Source of the DNA: an uncultured Myxococcales bacterium
GTDB lineage: Bacteria > Myxococcota_A > UBA9042 > DTJE01
NCBI GenBank assembly: GCA_903936705.1
Contig: CAIZWN010000022.1
Coordinates: 1 to 61,761, forward strand
DNA: 61,761 nucleotides
Reading direction: 5' to 3'
The notes below the pieces were generated by a model. It saw nothing but the letters and a program-made list of their open reading frames with translations. It made no database searches and was not told the DNA's origin. Positions 8,115 to 16,021 of the stretch are shown in pieces; position 1 is the stretch's first letter; each line of letters starts with the position of its first letter. The position numbers were made by a program, and so were the translations under genes.

Positions 8115-9203
8115 CTATCGTGCAGCTTCAGCGGCAATCAACTCATCCACTATCAAATCTGATGCATGACCGTCGCCGTACAGATTGACCGGCCTGGCAG
8201 GCAATTGACTCCCATCAAGAAAGTGACACGCGGCCGCCGCGATCCTTCCTGCATCCGCCCCCGCAAGCACGTTCCAGCCGACGTCCACCAATTCGGTCCA
8301 CTCGGTTTCGTCACGCAACGTCACGCACGGCACACCCGCGAAGAACGCCTCTTTCTGAAGGCCGCCCGAGTCGGTGAGAACCAGCGAGGCCCGCCCCAAA
8401 AGCGCAAGCATCTCGAGGTAGGACACCGGTTCCGTGACGTGGACACCCATGGGCACATCAATGCCGGCCGCTGCGATTGCGCCTCGCGTCCGCGGATGCA
8501 CGGGCAGCAGCACCGGCAGTTCCAACGCCACCCGCCGAAGGCCCTCGAATATCCCGTTCAGGCGCACAGGGTCGTCGGTATTCTCGGCACGATGACACGT
8601 CACCAGTACAAACTTCCGGGACACTACAGCCTCAAGGTCGGATGCCAGTTCCGCCTGGCGCCCGCCGAATGCCAGTACCGCGTCGTACATCACGTCGCCG
8701 ACACGACGCACGCCGGAAGCCACGCCCCTGCCCTCACGCGCCAGGGCATCGATGGCCGCACTGGTGGGGCACAGCAGCAGGGCTGACACGGCATCGGTAA
8801 CGATCCGGTTGATTTCCTCGGGCATCGCCCTGTTGTACGAACGCAGCCCTGCCTCGACGTGATCGACCGGCACCCCCAGCTTGACTGCGGCCAGTGCCCC
8901 GGCCAGAGTCGAATTGGTGTCGCCGTATACCAGAACGCGGTCGGGCCGCGCGTCCAGGATGGCCCGCTCTATGCCCTCCAGCATCCGCCCCGTCTGGATA
9001 CCATGAGACCCCGACCCGACCCCCAGGTTCCGCCAGGGTTCCGGAATGCCAAGTTCCAGGAAGAACCGCCCCGACATCCCCTGGTCGTAGTGCTGACCGG
9101 TATGCAGCAGCAACTCCTCGATGCCTCTGGCTGCAAGTGCCCGGGCGACAACCGACGCCTTCACGAACTGGGGTCGGGCGCCAACAATCGTCAATACCTT
9201 CAT
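8115..9203 (-). CDS. wbpI: UDP-sugar 2-epimerase, WbpI-like (UDP-GlcNAc3NAcA 2-epimerase)
   Basis: A 362-residue non-hydrolysing UDP-HexNAc 2-epimerase. The start MKVLTIVGARPQFVKAS is the form seen in WbpI/WlbD-type epimerases rather than the GTRPEAIKMAP form typical of WecB. Other family motifs are YGDTNSTLAGAL, HVEAGLRSYN and MPEEINR (substrate and UDP site), and TDSGGLQKEA near 280. The likely reaction is C2 epimerisation of UDP-2,3-diacetamido-glucuronate to the mannuronate form, because WbpA, B, D and E homologues occur elsewhere in the window. Plain UDP-GlcNAc 2-epimerase activity remains possible. It sits 56 bases after the LegB-like gene, in the same direction. Confidence 0.82.
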   Translation of the reverse strand: MKVLTIVGARPQFVKASVVARALAARGIEELLLHTGQHYDQGMSGRFFLELGIPEPWRNLGVGSGSHGIQTGRMLEGIERAILDARPDRVLVYGDTNSTLAGALAAVKLGVPVDHVEAGLRSYNRAMPEEINRIVTDAVSALLLCPTSAAIDALAREGRGVASGVRRVGDVMYDAVLAFGGRQAELASDLEAVVSRKFVLVTCHRAENTDDPVRLNGIFEGLRRVALELPVLLPVHPRTRGAIAAAGIDVPMGVHVTEPVSYLEMLALLGRASLVLTDSGGLQKEAFFAGVPCVTLRDETEWTELVDVGWNVLAGADAGRIAAAACHFLDGSQLPARPVNLYGDGHASDLIVDELIAAEAAR

Positions 9204-9259
9204 TCGATCCGACCCCCGGCAGGCATCCGAAATCAGCCGCGCCGAAATCCGCACGAACC

Positions 9260-10261
9260 CTAGACGTTGTAGACGTCCGCCTTGTACAGGTCCAGGTGCT
9301 GTCGCATCCATGAAGCCGTGCGAGCAAGGCCCTCGCGCAGGTCCACTTTAGGCACCCAGCCCATCCATTCCCTGGCCCGCGAGGCGTCGCAGCAAAGGCG
9401 ATCCACCTCGCTGCCAGCCGGACGAACCCGCTGCTGCTCCTCGGAGACCTCGACGGAACATCCTGCAACATCCGCCGCCAGTCGCACCAGGTCACCGATC
9501 GAAACTTCTGCACCGGTTCCCAACTGGACGACCTCGCCCACCGCACGGTCGCAACGCGCCGCCAGCAGAAACCCTTCCACTATGTCATCGACGAAGTTGA
9601 AATCCCGCGTCGGCGCAAGCGCCCCCAGCCGGATCTGCGTGCGTCCCGAAAGCAACTGCGAAAGAATCGTAGGAATCACTGCCCGGGCGGACTGGCGAGG
9701 GCCAAAAGTGTTGAAGGGCCGCACCGTAACAACCGGCAGTTCGAACGACCGATGGTATGACTGCGCCATCATGTCAGCCCCGATCTTCGAAGCCGAATAG
9801 GGGGATTGCCCTTGCAACGGGTGGGCCTCGTCAATCGGTACGTACCTGGCGGAACCGTAGACCTCGCTGGTCGATGTGTGCACCACCCTGGATACGCCGG
9901 CGTCCCGGCAGGCCTCCATCAGGTTCAATGCGCCGGTTACGTTGGTTTCCACATAGCTGTGCGGGGCCACGTAGGAGTAGGGAATGGCTATCAGGCTGCT
10001 CAGGTGGAACACGACGTCCTGGCCTGCGGCGGCCTTGCGTACCCTGCCAGGATCCCGAATATCCCCGGGGAAGAACTCCACAGAATCCAGCAAGTCTTGC
10101 GAAACGTGCGGTTCCTCAAGCCAACCCCAGCGCCCCAACGAGTTGTAAAGGACCAGAGCGCGCACCCTGGCGCCCTGGGCAACCAGGCGTTCCACCAGAT
10201 GGCTGCCAATGAATCCGTCGGCACCCGTCACCAGGACACTGCGACCATCAAATGCGCCCAT
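9260..10261 (-). CDS. NAD-dependent sugar-nucleotide 4,6-dehydratase, LegB-like
   Basis: A 333-residue extended SDR. The NAD loop is VTGADGFIGSHL (11-22), the catalytic TSTSEVYG block lies near 129-136, and Y155-x3-K159 is in YSASK. The segment ALVLYNSLGRWGWLEE and the C-terminal ending YKADVYNV are characteristic of LegB-type UDP-N-acetylglucosamine 4,6-dehydratases of the legionaminic acid pathway. The product would be a 4-keto-6-deoxy HexNAc nucleotide. The upstream gene, a 4-ketoreductase-like SDR, ends 22 bases before this start, so the two may act in sequence. The ATG at 10261 directly precedes the SDR fold. No LegI, LegG or LegF homologues are evident, so legionaminic acid itself is not established. 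Confidence 0.8.
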   Translation of the reverse strand: MGAFDGRSVLVTGADGFIGSHLVERLVAQGARVRALVLYNSLGRWGWLEEPHVSQDLLDSVEFFPGDIRDPGRVRKAAAGQDVVFHLSSLIAIPYSYVAPHSYVETNVTGALNLMEACRDAGVSRVVHTSTSEVYGSARYVPIDEAHPLQGQSPYSASKIGADMMAQSYHRSFELPVVTVRPFNTFGPRQSARAVIPTILSQLLSGRTQIRLGALAPTRDFNFVDDIVEGFLLAARCDRAVGEVVQLGTGAEVSIGDLVRLAADVAGCSVEVSEEQQRVRPAGSEVDRLCCDASRAREWMGWVPKVDLREGLARTASWMRQHLDLYKADVYNV

Positions 10262-10283
10262 CTGCCCCCCTCGACCAGATCCC

Positions 10284-11219
10284 TCATCCAGCGGCAGGCC
10301 CGACCCCGGTTCCACGTGTCGCCAACCACGCCATCAGATCCCGGGATGTACTCGCCGCATCGAATTCGGCCTGCCATCCCAATTCGCGCAGGCGCTTCGT
10401 ATCAGCAACGATGCACTTCACGTCCACCGGCTTGACCCGCGCCTCGTCACGCTGGATCAAACACGCCATCCCGGCCGCCTGGGACAGCGCCAGAACGCGA
10501 TCTCTTACCGTCTCGCCATTCCCACAGCCCACGTTGTATGCCAAACCAGCCTGGCCCCGCTCGAGTATCGCCCGGAACGCGGAAGCCGCGTCACGAACGT
10601 CCAGAAAGTCCCGAACCGTATCGACGTTACCCAACCGCAACGCCGCCGCTCCCGAATGAATCTGCCGTGCCACGGCGCCCAGCACGGTTCCGGGCCCCTC
10701 GCCAGGACCCGTGACGTTGAACAACCTCGCGACCAGCAAGTCGATCGACCCGCGACGATGATACACGCGGACCAGTTCCTCCTGGGCCGCCTTTGTGAAC
10801 CCGTAGTACAGGATCGGAGCCACCGGATCGCTTTCGACAACACGACCGTCGGATCGCAGCGGAATGCCGTAGACAGAACACGATCCTGCCAGGAGGAAGC
10901 GACAATGGCAGCCGGCGGCAACCAGCGCATCCAGCAGCCCCAGCGTCATGCCAATATTCGCATTCAGCAGCCGCGCACGACCCTCGGCGTCTGCCGGTTC
11001 GATCGCCATGCCCGCCAGGTGGCACACTCGATCCGGATGCTCGTTGGCCACGATCGCGCCGATCAGGTCAGCCCTCGACAGGTCCACACAACGATCGTCC
11101 GGGTGCTCGGCCGGCTGAAGGTCCAGACCAACGACCCTGCAACCAGCAGCCCTCAGCCCAGCCACCAGCGGCCGGCCCGCAAAGCCCCTCGAGCCTGTAA
11201 CCATGACGGGTCCGGGCAT
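10284..11219 (-). CDS. SDR sugar-nucleotide reductase, RMD-like
   Basis: A 311-residue extended short-chain dehydrogenase that resembles GDP-4-keto-6-deoxymannose reductases. The nucleotide-binding loop is VTGSRGFAG (7-15), the Ser is in AGSCSVYG (111-118), and Y139-x3-K143 is in YYGFTKAAQEE. The substrate lobe has RLFNVTGPGEGPG near 165. It would reduce the 4-keto group made by a dehydratase such as the LegB-like enzyme encoded next. It is the first gene of the leftward operon that ends in the RuBisCO-like protein. GGGAGG lies ten bases and GGAAGG immediately before the ATG. The exact nucleotide and sugar are unknown. Confidence 0.78.
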   Translation of the reverse strand: MPGPVMVTGSRGFAGRPLVAGLRAAGCRVVGLDLQPAEHPDDRCVDLSRADLIGAIVANEHPDRVCHLAGMAIEPADAEGRARLLNANIGMTLGLLDALVAAGCHCRFLLAGSCSVYGIPLRSDGRVVESDPVAPILYYGFTKAAQEELVRVYHRRGSIDLLVARLFNVTGPGEGPGTVLGAVARQIHSGAAALRLGNVDTVRDFLDVRDAASAFRAILERGQAGLAYNVGCGNGETVRDRVLALSQAAGMACLIQRDEARVKPVDVKCIVADTKRLRELGWQAEFDAASTSRDLMAWLATRGTGVGPAAG

Positions 11220-11384
11220 CCTTCCTGTTCCTCCCGATCGCACGCGCCAGACTTCAGGCACATCGACCTGCTAGTCCGAACGGCACTCGAGGATACTGCG
11301 TTTTCAGCCGGCAACCCCACGCGAGGGGTCTATCGGACCCTGGAAACCGACGAATCATACCCCGGTCTGGCCGCCGGGGAATGC

Positions 11385-11413
11385 TTGAAGACTGACCTGG
11401 TCGGTTCTAACAT
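11385..11413 (+). promoter_or_regulatory. Possible promoter of the HAD phosphatase gene
   Basis: TTGAAG (11385-11390) and TAACAT (11408-11413) are separated by 17 bases in the divergent spacer 11220-11474, about 60 bases before the GTG start. Each hexamer matches consensus in four of six positions. Just upstream is a short stem, CCCCGG/CCGGGG, with an eight-base loop (about 11360-11379). This is only a weak motif match. Confidence 0.25.
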
Positions 11414-11474
11414 GGGCCAGGTCCATTGGGCAGGACAATCAAAAGGACCAAAGCCGGAACGAACGGGGGTTGAC

Positions 11475-12140
11475 GTGTCGCATTTCGGCGTTGTTTTCGA
11501 TCTTGACGGACTGCTTGTGGACAGCGAACGCGTCCAGGCAATGGCGTTCAACGCAGTGCTGGCCCCATATGGAATCGAGCTGAGCGACGACGATTTCGCG
11601 ATGTTCGTAGGGTATTCGACTGCTCAGAACTTCAATGACCTGGCAGGCAGGCATTCGAAGCTGGCACCTCATGTGCAAGAAATCCTTGCGGCCAAGGACC
11701 GCGCATACGCCGAACTGGTTGAGACCCATATGAAACCTATGCCCGGCGCCGTTGAACTGGTCAGGATGCTGCATGCGTCACAGGTTTCCATGGCGGTGGC
11801 ATCGTCATCATACCGTGTGGACGTCGAAGCCTGCCTTTGCCTGGTGGGCTTGTCGAATCTGCTGCCCACCCTGTCTCCAGGTGACGAGGTGGCGCGAACG
11901 AAACCCGCCCCCGACGTCTATCTGCGGGCCGTGCAATTGCTGGGAATCCCTGCCGCCTCGTGCGTGGCCCTCGAGGACGCCGAAGCCGGCGTGCGTGCCG
12001 CGAAAACTGCCGGCCTGAAGTGCATTGCAGTGCCAAACCGCTACACCCTTCGGCACGATTTTTCCGCTGCAGACCTGGTGCTGGAATCCCTGGAAGCGTT
12101 GACCCTTCCAGCGATCCTGGCGCTGTTGCAAACAAACTGA
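11475..12140 (+). CDS. HAD-superfamily hydrolase (beta-phosphoglucomutase/GPH-like)
   Basis: A 221-residue HAD subfamily I protein with an alpha-helical cap. Motif I is VFDLDGLLVDSE with nucleophile D9 and acid/base D11, motif II is the Ser in VASSSYR near 110, motif III is the Lys in RTKPAPDVY near 145, and motif IV is ALEDAEAGVRAA near 167. This pattern fits sugar phosphatases and beta-phosphoglucomutases. The GTG start is used because GGGGG lies five bases upstream and the DxD motif follows at once; no in-frame ATG precedes the fold. It is divergent from the sugar operon and about 240 bases before rph. Substrate unknown. Confidence 0.83.
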   Translation: MSHFGVVFDLDGLLVDSERVQAMAFNAVLAPYGIELSDDDFAMFVGYSTAQNFNDLAGRHSKLAPHVQEILAAKDRAYAELVETHMKPMPGAVELVRMLHASQVSMAVASSSYRVDVEACLCLVGLSNLLPTLSPGDEVARTKPAPDVYLRAVQLLGIPAASCVALEDAEAGVRAAKTAGLKCIAVPNRYTLRHDFSAADLVLESLEALTLPAILALLQTN

Positions 12141-12379
12141 CCATCGACCAGAAGCTCCTGATATCCGGCAGGCCTGATGCGCGGTCGAAGGTAGGTGTTC
12201 CTGTGGTTGCGCCGGATGGGCAGGGATTCAATTCTACTGCGATGGTAGGATGCCGGCTGGTTGCCGAGGTGAACCGGCACTTGCCTTGACCGACGTTGCT
12301 ATTTTGGGCGCTAGTCACGGCAGGGCACATCCCGATGAACGCCGCAGTGGTGTTCGTCGAACTCAAACGAGGCGCAATC

Positions 12380-13081
12380 ATGCGGACAGGTGGACGGCAG
12401 GCGGACAAGTTGCGGGAGGTAGGCATCCTGACGGGTGTCCAGAAGGACCCTTGGGGTTCGGTGCAGATTTCGTTCGGGGACACGGTGGTCCTGGTCGCTG
12501 CCACCGTCGCCGAGCAGGTTCCGGGGTGGCTGAAAGGACAGGGACGCGGCTGGATCACGGCCGAGTACGCGATGCTGCCAGGCTCTACTCCGGGACGCCA
12601 GGGGCGCGTGCAGAAGGGGCGTTCCGAGGAGATCCAGCGACTGGTCGGTCGCTCGCTGAGGGCAATGGTCGATCTTGTCGCGCTGGGAGAGCGGGTTATC
12701 ACGATTGATTGCGATGTCATCCAGGCAGATGCCGGCACCCGATGCGCGGCAATCACCGGAGGGTGCATTGCCGTCGAACTGGCAGTCCGACGCCTGGTCT
12801 CACAGGGGCAACTGGCTGCGTCGCCAGTGCGCCGGAGGGTATGTGCAGTTTCGTGCGTCGTCCGGGAGGGGCAGGTTCTGCTGGACCCGGACTACTCCGA
12901 GGACCACAGCGCCGACGTCGATGCCAACTTCGTCTTCTGCGATGACGGTCGCCTGGTTGAAATTCAGGGAACAGCCGAGGGCGAACCGTTCGACACAGCG
13001 GCCCTGGACTCCATGCTGCGCCTGGCAAAGGCAGGCGCCGATTCACTGTTTGACATCCAGCGTTCGGCACTGGGGACGTGA
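12380..13081 (+). CDS. rph: Ribonuclease PH
   Basis: A 233-residue phosphorolytic 3'-5' exoribonuclease that trims tRNA 3' ends using phosphate. Family landmarks are GGRQADKLREV at the start, GDTVVLVAATV, the RGWITAEYAMLPGST block with RQGRVQKGRSEEIQRLVGRSLR, DCDVIQADAGTR, and DYSEDHSADVDANFV near 180-195. The length agrees with the usual 235-240 residues. The ATG at 12380 gives the standard N-terminus; an upstream in-frame extension lacks homology and a ribosome site. The 239-base region before it shows no gene. The downstream gene begins 132 bases later. Confidence 0.95.
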   Translation: MRTGGRQADKLREVGILTGVQKDPWGSVQISFGDTVVLVAATVAEQVPGWLKGQGRGWITAEYAMLPGSTPGRQGRVQKGRSEEIQRLVGRSLRAMVDLVALGERVITIDCDVIQADAGTRCAAITGGCIAVELAVRRLVSQGQLAASPVRRRVCAVSCVVREGQVLLDPDYSEDHSADVDANFVFCDDGRLVEIQGTAEGEPFDTAALDSMLRLAKAGADSLFDIQRSALGT

Positions 13082-13213
13082 TCCGGCCGGGACATGGGTC
13101 GCGGGACGGACGCCGCTGACCGGCTTGGGGCAGGGATTGGAACAGCCCGGTCCAGGGGTTACACTTGCGACCGGTGGCACTGCGCGTTCAGGCTTCGATG
13201 CCCGGAGGCACCG

Positions 13214-14185
13214 ATGACAGTCGTCGAGTGCTCCTTGTGTCCGAAACAGTGCCGGATCCCCGAGGGTCGGGCCGGCGACTGCCGGATTCGCGTGAATGTC
13301 GGCGGCCGTCTGCGTGCTTCGACTTACGGCACGGTTGTCGCGGCTCATATCGACCCGATCGAAAAGAAGCCGTTCTTCCACTTTCACCCTGGTGCTACGG
13401 CATTGTCGGTAGCCACGGCCGGCTGCAATTTGCATTGCGATGCCTGCCAGAACTGGGAAATCTCCCAGGCTAATCCAGAGGATGTCGAGTCCCGTCCGCT
13501 GCCTCCTGACGAACTGGCCCGCATGGCGGTCAAGGAGGGCACTCCGTTTGTCGCATTCACTTACACGGAACCTATTGCCTACTACGAATATGCCTACGAT
13601 TCCGCAGTCGCTTGCACCAAACAGGGGATCGGCAGCGTTCTGGTGTCTGCCGGGTATGCAAACGACGGCCCGATGCGGGCGCTGCTGCGTGTGGTGCAGG
13701 CTGCGACCATCGACGTCAAGGCATTCGACGACGCCTTCTACCGGGCACGATGCGGTGGCAGCCTGAAGCCGGTGCTGAATACGCTGGTGGCCGCCAGGCA
13801 GGAAGGGGTCTGGCTGGAGGTGTCCAACCTGATCATCCCCGGCATGACCGACGATCCTGGAAAAATTGCAGATTTGTGCCGCTGGATGAAGGCAAACCTG
13901 GGCGAGGATGTTCCGCTGCACTTCCTGCGATTCGTCCCGCACTACCGCCTGCAGAACCTTCCGCCTACGCCGGTCCAGACGATGGATATGGCGTTGAAGA
14001 TCGCGCAGGACGCGGGGATTCGCTATGTCTACGTCGGAAACGTACCCGGGCACGCCTCGGGATCCACGCTGTGCGCGTCGTGCGGCGCCGTGGTGATCCG
14101 TCGCGAAGGTTACCGGTTGATGGGCATGAGCCTGTCAGGCGGGCGTTGCGCGTCGTGCAATGCCGCGATTCCGGGGGTATTTTGA
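13214..14185 (+). CDS. amrS: AmmeMemoRadiSam system radical SAM enzyme
   Basis: A 323-residue radical SAM protein of the AmrS type. The N-terminal Cys cluster CSLCPKQCRIPEGRAGDC (6-23) precedes the [4Fe-4S]/SAM motif C71-x3-C75-x2-C78 in CNLHCDACQNW. FTYTEP near 118 and the LIIPGMTDD segment near 213 belong to the barrel. The C-terminus has the typical pair CASC and CASC of a small zinc-ribbon-like tail. The reaction is unknown for the whole family. GGAGG sits five bases before the ATG. The gene leads a five-gene rightward cluster that contains the Memo and AMMECR1 partners and a membrane redox protein. Confidence 0.93.
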   Translation: MTVVECSLCPKQCRIPEGRAGDCRIRVNVGGRLRASTYGTVVAAHIDPIEKKPFFHFHPGATALSVATAGCNLHCDACQNWEISQANPEDVESRPLPPDELARMAVKEGTPFVAFTYTEPIAYYEYAYDSAVACTKQGIGSVLVSAGYANDGPMRALLRVVQAATIDVKAFDDAFYRARCGGSLKPVLNTLVAARQEGVWLEVSNLIIPGMTDDPGKIADLCRWMKANLGEDVPLHFLRFVPHYRLQNLPPTPVQTMDMALKIAQDAGIRYVYVGNVPGHASGSTLCASCGAVVIRREGYRLMGMSLSGGRCASCNAAIPGVF

Positions 14186-14406
14186 GGGATTTTCCCCATT
14201 GGCGAACCACCTGGGACGCGCGGGTTCCGATTTCCCGCCGAAGCTTCATGGCAACGGGCTTCGGATTGATCGCTTCGGCAGTGGCAGCCCGCATGGCAGC
14301 ACGAGAAGTGGAAGGTCCAGCCATACTTGCCAACGTAGGGAGGCCGATGCGACTGCGGCCCCTGACGCAAGAAGACCTGTACCGGGACCATTGCCTGGCT
14401 GGATAG
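14182..14406 (+). CDS. Small protein with a twin-arginine signal
   Basis: A 74-residue frame opening with TTG at 14182, which overlaps the AmrS stop (TTGA). GGGGG lies a few bases upstream. Its main feature is a Tat signal: SRRSFMATGFG followed by the hydrophobic LIASAVAARMAA, leaving a mature peptide of only about 35 residues that ends LTQEDLYRDHCLAG. It lies in a gap that would otherwise be empty between amrS and the Memo-AMMECR1 gene. Tat export normally serves folded, cofactor-bearing proteins, which is odd for so short a chain. It could be a chaperoned electron-transfer or metal peptide, or the remnant of a larger gene. The annotation rests on the Tat motif and the coupling. Confidence 0.5.
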   Translation: MRDFPHWRTTWDARVPISRRSFMATGFGLIASAVAARMAAREVEGPAILANVGRPMRLRPLTQEDLYRDHCLAG

Positions 14407-14419
14407 GTAGGAGGTCGTT

Positions 14420-16021
14420 ATGCGTGAACGCGAATTCGCGCAGCACGTTTCGCGCAACGTGGCAGCGTGGGTTGCGGCGGCCCTGGTCGTGGTGCTGTTG
14501 CCGACCGGGACTGCATGCAAGGGCAAGGGGGACGAAATCATGGCTATGAACCGCGACGACACCGGACCGAAGGCCCTGAACAGGAAGGTGCTGGATTCAC
14601 CGGTGGCCGGGTCCTGGTATCCGGCGGATCCGGTGGCCTTGAGGAAGGAACTGGAAAACAGCCTTGCTGCAGCCGACGTGACTGCGCGTCGCACCGGGTC
14701 GCGCGTGGCAGGCATCGTGTCGCCACACGCGGGCTACAGGTATTCCGGAGGGGTGGCGGCCTTCGGATACAGGCTGTTGCAGGGGCAGGCAGTCAGACGG
14801 GTGATCGTCATGGGCCCTTCGCACCATGTCGCGTTTCAGGGCATGGCCCTGCCTGATGCCACCCATTGGAGGACCCCGCTGGGGGAGGTACCTATCGACA
14901 CAACTGCCGTTGCCAGCCTGGCTAAAGTGCCGGGATTCGAGATACGACCTGGGGCATTCGCGCGCGAACACTCGGTGGACATGCAGGTGCCGTTCATTCA
15001 ATTGGTGGCGCCACAGGCGGTCCTGGTTCCAATCGTCGTGGGGAACTTGACGCCCCAGCAGGTCAGGGCGGCCGCGAACGCCATTCATCCTCTGCTGGAC
15101 GAGGGGACCGTGCTGGTTGCGTCGTCGGACTTTACCCACTACGGCGAAAACTTCGGGTACGTGCCCTTCCGGTCCGACGTGCCGGAGAACCTGAAGCGCC
15201 TTGCGGACGATGCATTGGCAGCCCTGCAGTCGGTGGACGCGGCGGCCTTTGACAGTCACCAGGAACGGACCGGCGACACGATCTGCGGACACAGTCCCAT
15301 ACAGGTGCTGCTGGAAGCGCTGCCGCGTACGGTCGAGGCCACTGTCCTGAAGTACGACACGTCGGGGAGGATGACCGGAGACTGGGCTCAGTCGGTATCA
15401 TACGCGTCCGTCGCGTTCCAGGTTCCTCCCGACAGGCGTGAGTTCCAGGGCATCCAGGTGCTTTCCGACGCCGACCAGCGCTTCCTGCTGGAACTTGCGC
15501 GAGAGACCCTGCGGCGGCATCTGGCCGATCGTCCGCTTCCGGATCCCGAACGGGAGGGAAAACTGCCGGATTCGGTCAAGAGGGATTACGGGGTGTTCGT
15601 CACGCTGAAGGAACACGGAGATCTCAGAGGTTGCATTGGGTCGATCGTGGCCGTCGAGCCGTTATGGGAAGGGGTGATTCGCAATACGGTAAACGCGGCG
15701 CAAAACGACTCGCGATTCTCGCCGGTCAGGTCCTCTGAGGAACCGCTGATCCAGATGGAGATATCCGTGCTGACGCCGCTTGCGGCAGTGCGGGGGCCCG
15801 AGGACATCGCCGTCGGGCGGGACGGCGTCCTGCTGACCAAGGGGCGGAATCGCGCGGTATTCCTGCCTCAGGTCGCACCCGAACAGGGGTGGGACCTGCC
15901 CACAACGCTGACACACCTTTCATCCAAGGCCGGGCTGCCTGGTGACGCATGGAAATCTGGGACCACGTTCGAGGTCTTCCAGGCCCAGGTGTTCCACGAG
16001 AAGGCACTGGAGCAGAAATGA
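14420..16021 (+). CDS. Exported Memo-AMMECR1 fusion (AmmeMemoRadiSam B and A)
   Basis: A 533-residue protein. Residues 1-33 form a signal peptide with a lipobox-like end (LLPTGTAC, Cys33), followed by KGKGDE. About 55-330 is the Memo domain, starting AGSWYPADP, with metal-site candidates in SPHAGYRYSGG, MGPSHH, EHSVDMQVPF, ASSDFTHYG and DTICGHSPI. About 345-530 is AMMECR1, with its hallmark LRGCIGSI near 402-409. Both families lack a settled function; Memo is a class III dioxygenase-like metal protein. The signal peptide is unexpected because most homologues are cytoplasmic. AGGAGG precedes the ATG at ideal spacing, which supports the N-terminus. Its stop overlaps the next start (ATGA). Confidence 0.9.
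   Translation: MREREFAQHVSRNVAAWVAAALVVVLLPTGTACKGKGDEIMAMNRDDTGPKALNRKVLDSPVAGSWYPADPVALRKELENSLAAADVTARRTGSRVAGIVSPHAGYRYSGGVAAFGYRLLQGQAVRRVIVMGPSHHVAFQGMALPDATHWRTPLGEVPIDTTAVASLAKVPGFEIRPGAFAREHSVDMQVPFIQLVAPQAVLVPIVVGNLTPQQVRAAANAIHPLLDEGTVLVASSDFTHYGENFGYVPFRSDVPENLKRLADDALAALQSVDAAAFDSHQERTGDTICGHSPIQVLLEALPRTVEATVLKYDTSGRMTGDWAQSVSYASVAFQVPPDRREFQGIQVLSDADQRFLLELARETLRRHLADRPLPDPEREGKLPDSVKRDYGVFVTLKEHGDLRGCIGSIVAVEPLWEGVIRNTVNAAQNDSRFSPVRSSEEPLIQMEISVLTPLAAVRGPEDIAVGRDGVLLTKGRNRAVFLPQVAPEQGWDLPTTLTHLSSKAGLPGDAWKSGTTFEVFQAQVFHEKALEQK

Noticed and set aside
10209-11474. An open frame upstream of, and in frame with, the HAD phosphatase, opposite the RMD-like gene.
   Set aside because: Antisense to a clear SDR gene. 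The HAD fold begins only at the GTG at 11475, so the extension is a frame shadow.
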